Source: Diadema setosum (taxonomy: Eukaryota > Echinodermata > Echinoidea > Diadematoida > Diadematidae). From it: a DNA stretch of 64,000 nucleotides. The stretch is taken from positions 7,178,330 to 7,242,329 of the forward strand of contig NC_092702.1 of assembly GCF_964275005.1 (NCBI RefSeq). The letters are read 5' to 3'. A program made the position numbers and the translations under genes. The notes beneath the pieces were generated by a model. The model saw only the letters and a program-made list of their open reading frames with translations, ran no database searches and was not told the DNA's origin. Shown in pieces: positions 25,801 to 37,376 of this stretch. Numbering within the stretch: the first letter of the stretch is position 1; every line of letters begins with the position of its first letter.

Positions 25801-28800
25801 CATATTATCAGTTATTCATTTTTGCTGTTTTTTGTTTTGTTCTCAGTGCCATCTACATCAATTTTATTAGTATTAAAGAATGGTAATCAATAACCAGGGG
25901 GGTGGGGGGGGGAATAGAAAGTAGTAGCAAATGATGATATTATTACAGTGGATTTACCAAAATTTTGTATAACTTTTGCTGCAATGTTGGAAATCTGTTT
26001 TGCAACCCTCCAAATCCCACTGTTATTCTCATTTAAGAATATCAGGCAAAACCAGCAACTTTGGAAAGAAATGAAGTGGATTTTGAGTGATATTGTTGTG
26101 TTTGGTATATTTGTAATGGACGCTCTTTTGGAGTAGAAACTCAGACAGTATAGTGCTGCTGGCATGGCTGACAATTGGCCCACTCCTCTTCAAAATATTG
26201 AACAACTGATTGCCCCCCCCCCCCCCACCTTGTCATGTCTAAACTTCCTTGACGAGCAGCCGCGCAATCGCCAGCCTGGCTCAACAACTGTGTAGGGCAC
26301 TTCAATCATCGCTACTTCATGCTGTTCTGCATCTACATGTGGATGGGGACGGTCTACGTGTCCATTTCCGTCTGGCCTCAGTTTAGGGAAGAGTTTTTCG
26401 ATGCCAGGGTGAGTACACAAGCCAGGTAGCTAGCCAGCGATAGACGTGTTCTGTAATGTATTCAGATTTTATGCATGCTTTGAAGACAAAAGTTGCCCCT
26501 AACAACCACAAGGCTTGCTGGAGGCTTGCTCTACCTAGCAACAACTAAAGTGAATTCCTTCCTGTGAAACTTCATGGGAGGGAGCAGGTAAATGAAATGC
26601 CTTGTTACTAGGCTGTAGGAAAGGAAACATCCATGATGAATTGTAATGCATGACAGAAATGGTGTATTGAAAAAGAAGAGATGTTAGCTTTGTAGAAAAA
26701 AACACACATATACATGTACAACAATAAAACAAATGGCAACAATGAGAAATTATTCTGGTGAATATCAAATTAAGGATGCAATGACCAGCTGAATGCTTCA
26801 ATTACAGGTATATTTCATATGTATGTGCTTGTAAGAATTAATGATGTCATACATTAATAATTTATTACTTACACTATGTGTTTTCAAAACAGTGGACACT
26901 GAAAATCACAAAAAGCCAAACATTGATGATAGCTGTGAATAACTTAATCTGTAAGCTTAGATACCCGCCAAGGGAGAGAAGTTTCTAATTTACTTTTCAC
27001 CTTTCCTTTGCATCTTTGCAAACATGTAACTGAAAGAATGCCCCTCTCTTTATTTATTTATTTTTTTTTTTGTGGAAAATAAAGGCATCTCCTATACGTG
27101 CCCATCTGATTGTGTATGAAAGTTTTGTCAATTCTGCAGCAGTTTTAAAAGCTTAGATATTTTAAACCTCTATCCTGAATTGAGCTGAGCATTTTTGAAG
27201 TATTAGAATAAGGGGTCGGTGGCCTCCTGTTGATTGTGAGATTTGGACAAATTTACATTCTTTAAAGGGTGTGTACAGTTCTGGTTGAGGTGAGGATTTA
27301 ACTTTTAACATTTTGCGAGATATTCAGAAACCACTCTATGAGATGTCAAAGAGCATGCAATTCTAAGGGGTATCAAAAGTTTATTTGATGAAATTTGGTT
27401 TTGAAATGGCTGAGATATCCAAAAACAAGGAGAACAAAGAGATCCTAATAAAAGGCGTGGCCTGTCGCCTTTTATTATTATCACTTTTTTGGATATCTCA
27501 GCTATTTGAAAACCAATTTTCATCAAATAAACATTGAATCCATCTTAGAATTACATGCTCTTTCATATTTTATGAGAGGTTTCTCATTATCTCACTTAGA
27601 GAAATGTTCAAAACAGGAATCCCCACCTCAACCAGTACTGTACAGTCCCTTTAATCGATGACAAGATAACCACATGAAGATTATCATGCTGTTGGAGACT
27701 ATAGAGTGCTATTTGTACCACTCTGGTTTCATGTTAATATTAAATGACCCTCCCTTCCTTCCATTTCCACAGACTGATGCCTCCATTCATACCATACAAG
27801 CTCTCGCCTTCCAGCCCAATTTCAATATTTTTTCACCATTCTGAACCGCTCAGATGTTTTCTTTTTTATCTGTGTGTGCGTGTATGTGTGTGTGTTTGTG
27901 TACGTGTGTCTGTGTGGTTTCCATGCTTTACATTTCTGTCATACATGGCTGTGCACATACTACCAGATCAATTCAACTCACAGCATCTGATGATGGTCTA
28001 TGCACCAAGGATACACTTAATGAATAGAATACTGAGTACTGGATTCAACAAAAACTAAATATAATTTAGATAAGGAAAGGATTTGAATGGATGCATCATG
28101 AAACTTTTGAGAACCTATTCAGTTTCTTTGCATGTGACTGAGTTAGAGTATTTTCTATGCTTAAAGTATAATAATCAGTGTGTGTTACTTGATATCTCCT
28201 CAGTGTTGTAAATCATTTATCAAGAATATAAAATTCAGTGCTGAATCAGTAGTGTGAGAGTAAGTTTGTACTCTTATACGTTGTCAATCAATGCAAACAT
28301 GTAGGCCAGTGTGATGGCGTCCATATCCACTGTCCAGTCAGTATTCCAATCACCATGACTACTATTTCATTCACCTTTACTCCTACATATTGCATTCGCG
28401 ACATAGAAAACTTTTGAAAGTCTGTTTGGCGGATCTGTATTTGCGCAAGCAATGGAAGTCTATAATCAGGCAAAAGTGAGTATTTATCATTTGTCTTTGG
28501 GGCTTCAGTTACATGCATGCGATGTCACAAACTCAGATAATCACTTACTTGCAGCATGCCGAGCTTGACGGAAGCCTGTATTATCTTCTGCATGCTGTGT
28601 GAGGTCAATATAACACGTATAATCATCAATGCTTCATGATATACCTCAGCGCCTTTGCTACAGAATAAACCAGTATTACTGTAAAACATGATATATTTGC
28701 GGCACAAAATTTTCGCGAATTGGAGCCGACGGCCTTTTTCGTGGCATGAAATTATCGCGAATTGCCGCTGGCGTTCAATGCAGACAGTGTAGACAAGAAC

Positions 28801-31800
28801 TATGGCATGCATTTTTTTTTTCGCAAATTTTGGCGTTCTTGAAATTTGCGAAATTAAAAAGAATGTGAACATTCCATGTTTTACAGTATGCCCTGGTTTC
28901 TCTCCATGTAGCATGGTCAGTAGTAGCACCAGTATTTTGGGGATGTTACCAAACTTTCACAATCACAATCATACTATCAGGGCTTGCTCACTCATCTAGT
29001 CGTTGCTGCTAGCAGGGATGCTCAGTGCCAAAACACGTAATATTCTCAAACAAGACCCATGAAGGTTTATAATTATTCTTGATTGTTTGTTTTTTATTGT
29101 TGTTTCTTGGCAAGGGTTTTCAAAATCTTTCCAATTCACTGAAAAATTTTGGGAACAGAATTGAAAGTTCCATTGTCTTTCTTTTACTGAAGCCATGAAA
29201 TTGTTGATCATCGCAGCAGACAAATGACACATATGACTATGTGCCATTGAGGAAGTGAGAAACATAAACGTTTTGTTAAATTTGACGATCAAGTGTTTAT
29301 TTTCTGTACATGGTCAAATGATTCTGTCTGTTAAACAACACTGGCTATCAGTATCCCCCTTCCTCTGCACTCTAAACACACAAAGTGCAAAATTCCTTTG
29401 AAAACTGAGTATTGAAGACGGGATGGTAAAATCACTCTTGTCCTGTTAGTTCACCAAGAGATGGACAGGACACAGCAGCATATGGCCATGACTGCGAATG
29501 CCAGCATATCATTTTTTTTTTAAGCTGTCCATTGCTTATAGTACTACCATCACTGGCAGTCTTTCATCAGTTTATGCAAATTACGGAGCATGCTAAGTTT
29601 GCTACAATATAGTCAATATTTTAGTTAGTAGCTCATGTCAGTTTTTAGTTGGTTTGCAGCAGAATTTGTTTTCTTTGTTGCTGTTCTTTTTGTTTGTGTT
29701 TTGCATTGTAGCTTTTGTATGTATTTTTTTTTTTTGCAATACAGTTGCTGCATTAGAAGTTTAACATAGTAGTTTTGTTTTCATTGATAGTACCCCTCCA
29801 ATGTTAGTGATTTTTTTCTGTTTTTCTTGCTCCATGGTTAGACTATAGAAAAAGTTACAAAGAGGCCTTCAGAGCTCCCTTCATTGTACTTAGACTTACT
29901 TATAGTCCCTCTCCTATCACCACAGTGTTTCGGGTAAATTCTGTCATGTAAATGTCATTTTGCTCAACCTTGTGGAGGAGAAAGGAGTCCCCATTATGCA
30001 CACCTCTCATTTCGGCCAAAAATTCAAACAAAATAAGGCTATAATATCACTGTGGAGTTTATACAGAATTGTCAAATCAACTTTATTTCCCAAAGTGCCA
30101 TGGCATCTCTTGAAACTCTCAAAGCTGCCACCACGTGGGCTCTGCATGCTGACATAATTTGCATAAATTCATGCATATTCACGACACTCCAAATACCTCA
30201 TTCCATTCCTCCCCTTATATAAATATGCACAATTCATTTCCTTATTTGTCGACATTGTGATGTCAAGTTTTAGATATAATTGCCTCTCTAGTAGAAAAAG
30301 AGAAAAGAAAATATGTTGTAAATGGAGATGATACACAGAGCACTGGTGTTTACAGGAGGAAGTATTTTCATGTGCTACTAATTTTGCAAATGTACCATTT
30401 CACTCACACATTTTTTCCTTAAAAAAAAAGAAATAATATATACTCAACATAAGATCATTCAGAAAATAAATTGTGAAAGCAAGAATAAGGGAGAGATGGA
30501 ATGACTGAGGATAAGAAAGAAGAAATGACTTTGGGAAAAAGATGGAGAAATTCAAAGAGTAAGAAAGAATTGTCATCAAATATTAGATTTCAGATGTTTG
30601 CAAGATATACAGGAAAGTGAATAATTGCTGTAAAAATTGTTAGAAATGGCATTTTCTTAAATATTGTGCTCTTCTCGCTTAATGAACAGTCTAGATTGGT
30701 TTAATTAATCTTCCTCACTATTCCTCCTATTGAGGAATGCAACCCTAATTCATCTTATTACCCCACTTACCCCCCTCCCCCCCCCCCCAAAAAAAAAAAA
30801 ATGATAATAAATAAATAAATGAATGAATAAAAGGCTGTGCTTCAGGGAATAATTTTCATCATTTTGTTGTTCTTTGTTTTAGCTTTTGCTCATATGTGTC
30901 AAATGTTGCTGCTTGAGCTCTTATTTTTTTCCTTTACTGTTAATGCTGTTATGATGTTTGTTGTTGTTTTTTTAATCACTATATGTCTACCTTTCACCAT
31001 GCTGTGATCCTCAAGATTAGCTCTGATTACACAAACTGGCCTGGAATCCTGCACTGCTCATGACATAGGCATATGACATGATGAGTTTGATAACAAGTCA
31101 TGCAACTAAGGAGTCTGCATATCACATGACACAGATCACATGATCCGCCACAAAAGTTCACCAAGATACACACAAATTTGTCGCTTTGAAGTATCTCATG
31201 CCAGTTTGTGCAATTTCTGACCAGTCATAGTTATGTGTTTATGTTTGATGCACCAGAGTGTGTTGCACCCCTTTGCCTATTGTAAACTTCTGTGGCCCAC
31301 ACCAAACTCTTCTTTCATGATTTAATTGCAAGCATTGCATGTTTTTGTTGTTTTTCACTTGCATCTGGCGTGTTTGTTGATTGCCAGATATTACAATCAC
31401 AAAATTACATGTACCTCCGCCAAGGGAGGAGGTTATGTTTTCGTTACTGTTGGTTTCTTGTTAGTTAGTTAGTTTATCCGTGTGCAAAATAACTCAAAAA
31501 GTAGTTAACGGATTTGGATGAAACTTACAGGAAAGGTTGAGAATGACACAAGTAACAAATAATTAAATTTTGGTAGTGATCCGATGCTTTTTTTTTTTTT
31601 TTGAATTTACGAAGGATTTTTGATATTTTGACAGGTAGGGTCAATGAACTTCGGAGTTCAAGCTGCACATTTTTGAGGTTTTCAAACGCGCACTAAAATG
31701 CGTGCTCTAGTTTCTGCTAGGGCGAGGCGCGCCGCGCAGCTGAGGGTTTATGACGTAACAAAGGCTTCTATATTGGGAAATCGGGCGATTTATCAGCATG

Positions 31801-32106
31801 TATACCTATGGGTTGAAATCACTGATCTCCATGGAAGAGCCCAAAGAGCTGTTCCCCAATGGTGTGGAGAGGAGAAAAATCTCTTTGGAAAGAGTAAGAT
31901 CATCAGTGGAAAGTAACTGCTTGGCAGAGGTCTGTGCTCTCAGAGTGCTTTTCTAGTTTCTGTATGTGGCGGTGCTGCCATCTTCACATCTGTGGCAGAT
32001 TGGCTTTTCATGATTTTTTTGTTTGTTTGTTGTTGTGTTGCACTGTTCCTAGCTTGACCAGTGTTTTGTGTCAATGGTGTTAACGTTAAGGTAGATTTGT
32101 CTGCAT

Positions 32107-32162
<56 letters not shown>

Positions 32163-35100
32163 GTGTAGGTGATTCATCATGTAGCTAGCAGAGGGTGTTT
32201 GTTGTTATAGAGGCAGAAGAAACGATTACTCTTCTACCAAGCTACGCAATGAATTCGTTTTGCAGAAGGGTAATTGTTCTCAGCGATGATTAAATTAGTC
32301 GAATAACAGTGCAGTACATTAGCTCTTGCACATGTCAGTGTCATGCTGTTTGTTTGGAAGTTTTTGTTGAAAATAAACCTCATAACTTTTTCTTACACTT
32401 TCAAAAAAAAAAGTGTTTCAATAAATTACAGTCGAAGACAGCTTTCAGAGAACTGTTCTCATTCGATTAGGAAACCATTCTGTACGCATTTGTGTACAGT
32501 AGCTGTGGCAGTAGCATTGAGTGTGGGTGTACACTTCAGAATGTGGCATATATGCAACTCCAAGTATGGTCCTATGCAGACACAGCTTTTGTAGTCTGCA
32601 TGTATAACATTTTGAGATGAGGTTCAAATCAAGATAAGGAAACACTTTTGATTATTTGGATGGACGGGTAGAGAAATAGGTCCACTATCAACCTGTTGAA
32701 GATGAGCCCTGAGTATGCTTGGGCAGGTGTCAATGTGTAATGCATGTTGTAGCAAAATCAGCCCATCCTCAATGGGTTAAAGACATGCATCGGCACAGTT
32801 TTGTGACAGGTTTTTGTCAAAGCTTTTAAGTCTCCATGGTTCTGCAGGAGGCTCACTGAAAATATCATAAAATACAACTTGTAGAAGACTAGCTGATTTG
32901 GGAATAATGTTTGCAAATTATTATGAATGTAAAATGCTTGTTTCATGTTAAATGCTCTTTGGAACCTTCCTCATATTGATGTGTAAATGTTGACAGCTAG
33001 AGTTACTGACTTTTACAGCCTAGTTATTCTTTCTCACAAACCTAATCACTTTTACAGCCTAGTTATTCTTTCTCACAAACCTAATCACCTCATTGACTTA
33101 ATTATCTGTGAGCACAAGTAAAGTTCATTAATTTTTGCTAATCTATTCATTTATCTGTTTTACTTTAAGCATGGAGGTCCATGCTTTAAAGTTTGTTTGT
33201 TTTTGTTTTGTTTTGTTTTTTTTTTGGGGGGGGGCACATTTGTGATGCGTTGTATCAAATGGGATCATTTCTCACTGTGAACCTCTGATTAGGGATAATA
33301 TATGCTTGACGGAGATGATGTTCATTTGCCTTTGTTCCAGGCTGCAGAGGCTAACCATACGGGCAAAGTGCCCCCACCCGTGGTGAAATACAGCCTGACC
33401 GCCAGTGAGAGCATCTACCACAAGGCGGTTGTTGTGCAATTCTTCATCTGCCTGGGGGTGGTGTTTGCTCTTGGGACGTTGACGGTGTGGCACGCCCTGC
33501 TCGTATCCAAGGGAGAGACGAGCATCGAACAGCACATCAACAACTCTGAGAGGAAACGGCTGAAGGAAGTCAATATTGTGAGTGGGTTTTGCAGGTCCTT
33601 GTGTGTCTGTGTGTTGGTATTTATGGGTGGGAGTTTGTGTGTCTGTGTGTGTGATAGTTGCGGGGGGGGGGGGGTATGTGCTTGTTGAATGCATGCTCCC
33701 ATTCTTTTGTAATTTTGCTGTCCTTTCATCTCATCTCATTGTTATTGATTGAGCAAATGAAATGTTTTGTGTTTCAGTTGGTTCTAGGGCAATTACCCCT
33801 GGACAATTACCCCAGACTCTTCCCATTCTCCTAACCCTAACCCTAATTCTAATCGTGAACCTAATCCTAACCTTAACCGTAATCTATACTTTAACCTTAT
33901 TACTAACCAGAATTTAGCTGGGGGATAATTGTCCTCGGGGGGTAATAGCGGTTTCAATTGTCAACTCTGAGGTGGATATCTCATTGTCTTATAGACTAGA
34001 TGGTGACCTAGAAGCAACTCCAGTCTCGCTGGTCATGGAGACATTTCTGCAGTGTCTTCTGGAGATTAGCCTGATCTCCAGGGAGTCTTGAAAGAATCAA
34101 ACATGGTCTTCTTTTTTTCAGAGACTTTTTCCAGTCTGCAGCTGGTCAAGAAGATGCCTGTGCAACATTTCCTCAGTCATGACCATGTCACAGAGACTAA
34201 TTTTGCAGGCGATGTCTCTGGGATGTCTCCACAACATTCATGAATAGAAATGTCTATGTTTGTCTTCAAAACAAACAAAGAATTGAGATACAAGTACAAT
34301 ACTTGGAAGAGTTTATGTTCTTTAGATTGTACCAAATAATGAAACCAGTAGCTTATCTTTAGAGTAAAGTGCACATTATGACACAAGCAGTGTACCATGC
34401 ATGTAGTCTATTGAATGTCAGGGCCACCAAAACAGTCAATTTCAAGGTGCTGCCATATGACATGACTATTGGGTCCACAACTTTGAATTTTGAGCAGGTT
34501 GTGAAGGGAAAATTTTGATTATTGTGCTGAGATACATGTGTGCTCATAAGCTCTGAAATCTCTCAACAGATTTTAATATGTTTCCAGACATATTCACCCC
34601 ACTCGCAATTTTTTTTTTAGATTGTTTCAATGCATAGTGATTGGAATGTCCCACATTATGTAGGATTTGTGCAAAAAAATAAGATAAGATAAGATAATAA
34701 GCATGTTGCTGCAACACAACACGCGGCATGAATGATGATTTATGGGCAATCAAAGCTTCACAACTTTTATATCTTTCATATGAATTTGATTTCATCGCCT
34801 CAGTTTACTATTGCTTCACATGATTAAGTTTCCAATCTCCGAGGTACCTCGAATGGCTGTTCCATTAACTCTCATTTGTTTATCTCTGTCACGTTTTTTA
34901 GATCTACAGGAATCCATACGACTTCGGGTTCAAACAAAACTGGCGAATCCTGCTTGGCATAGACGCTCCACACAGGTCAGTTAAAGTTGGCTGATTATTT
35001 CTTTTTATACAACACCTATAAAGAATGTAGCTATCTGATTGGTCGATTGCCCATCATGTGACATTCAGTTAACAGTTCCATCACATGCTGTGGCTGTCAG

Positions 35101-37312
35101 CTGCGCAATTTTGATGGAGCAAAACTGGATAGCGCGTGGCCGGCGTCAGCCATCTCCATTGACTCCCGTGTTAAACTCACAATTGTTCCATTGCACGGCT
35201 CTGATGTCACAATAGGCAAACATTTGCCACACTTAACAATTACAAGCGCGTACTTTTGCCACTCGTTTTTGTAAACAACTTCAAACGATCGGTTTCACGT
35301 ATGTATGTGGCCGTGCAGCTAATCATTCGTCTCTTACGGAAAATGGTTGCCATTTCTGTGCTGAATTCAAGAATCTGTGTGGACCACATCTATTGACGTT
35401 CGAGGTGTTGTATTAAAACAAATAGTGCATGGTCTTTACCCGTGCAATGGAACAAGATTTTGCACTCGTTACCATCCACTATTTGTATAGAGTGAATGCC
35501 ATGAGGAGGAATCTGTCACACTGCAGTGCACAGTTAAAGGACAAGTCCACCTTCATATACATATTAAAGGATTGAGAGAATGCAGCTATATCAGTAGAAC
35601 ACATCAGTGAATGTTTGAGGAAAATAGGACAATCCATTAAAAAAAATATGAATTTTTGAAGTTTCAGTGCTGCCATCACTGGATGAGAAGACTACTGCAG
35701 CTTTGGATGTCACATGTGTAGTTGTCGTATAAAGAAAACTCAACGTATTATCACTTTTATTGTCCCCGCCGAACGAGTTCGAGCAGGGGACTATGAAACG
35801 GGCTCCGTACATGTGTGTGTCCGTGTGTCCGTCCGTCCGTCCGTCCGTCCGTGTGTCCGTGTGTGCGTCCGTGTGTGATCAAAATGTTCAAAATGCTACT
35901 CCTTCGCCATTTCTAACCCGATTTTGATTCTGTTTGCTTTATATGATAGCACTACATGGGAGCTTTGAAACTTTTATACAGAATTTCAGTTGTGACCTTT
36001 GACCTTGACCTTTGACCTATATTGTACATTTTGCTTCAAAATGCTACTCCTTCGCCATTTCTAACCTGATTTTGATTCCGTTTGCTTTATATGATGGCAC
36101 TAGGTGAGGGCTTCAAAACTTCTACACAGAATTTTGACCTTTGACTTCTTTGACCTTTGACCTTGATTTTTGACCTGTATTGTACATTTTGCTACCAAAT
36201 GTTACTCCTTCGCCATTTCTAACCCGATTTCGATTCAGTTTGCTTTATGTGATGGCACTAGGTGAGGGCTTCAAAACTTCTACACAGAATTTTGACCTTT
36301 GACTTCTTTGACCTTTGACCTTGATTTTTTTTTAACCTATATTGTACATTGGCTACAAAATGCTACTCCTTCGCCATTTCTAACCCGATTTCGATTCCGT
36401 TTGCTTTATGTGATGGCACTAGGTGAGGGCTTCAAAACTTCTACACAGAATTTTGACCTTTGACTTCTTTGACCTTTGACCTTGATTTTTTTTTAACCTA
36501 TATTGTACATTGGCTACAAAATGCTACTCCTTCGCCATTTCTAACCCGATTTCGATTCCGTTTGCTTTATGTGATGGCACTAGGTGAGGGCTTCAAAACT
36601 TCTACATAGAATTTTGACCTTTGACTTCTTTGACCTTTGACCTTCATCTTTTTACCTATATTGTACATTTTGCTACTAAATGCTACTTCCGGCGGGGACA
36701 TATATTACGCACCGCGTAATTTCTACTTTTCCTTGTTGCATATTGATAGAGCACTTGACTGTCCTCTTTCAGAAGGCAGGGGAATAATATTACCCTTAAC
36801 TCTTTATGTGCCATGGTGGAAACCCCCTGTGTGCCACGTTATTCTGAGACACGAAGGTAGTCATGCGTTGGGAAAGAATTCTGTTTTTCCAATTTGTATA
36901 ACTTCTACAAATTTCTGTTAAGCTGGACATAATAGTGAGCAAAGTTAAAGAGGAATGCCAAACTTTGCTTCCATATACAATGTATAACAATTCTATTTTC
37001 AATTTTTCTTTTGAATTACCAGTTGCTACATTACTGTAAAGGCATGACTTTTGCACGTAAAATACTGACAGAAACTTAGAATGTACACGCAAATCAAGTT
37101 GGGAACACCGCTTGATAATCAATCACCACATAGAATGCAAGCCGTATGTGAGAGGAACAAAAGCGCAAAAAAACGCTTTGATTGTACCGCGGGATTAGCG
37201 ATTTATCGATCGGTTTTGGCGGCTCTGTTTGTTGAGCAGAATATGCGAAGTTGGCACACCGTCGAATGAGCCGGATGTGCGAACGTGGCACATAAAGAGT
37301 TAATAGCGAGTC

Positions 37313-37376
<64 letters not shown>

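Noticed and set aside
27744..28058. Possible extra ZDHHC16 exon after an AG at about 27773
   Set aside because: Exon 4 joins exon 5 in phase with full homology, and this frame does not match the family.
33835..33900. Interstitial telomere array
   Set aside because: Only two perfect CCTAA-type units with degenerate neighbours between inverted ends; better explained as a MITE core.
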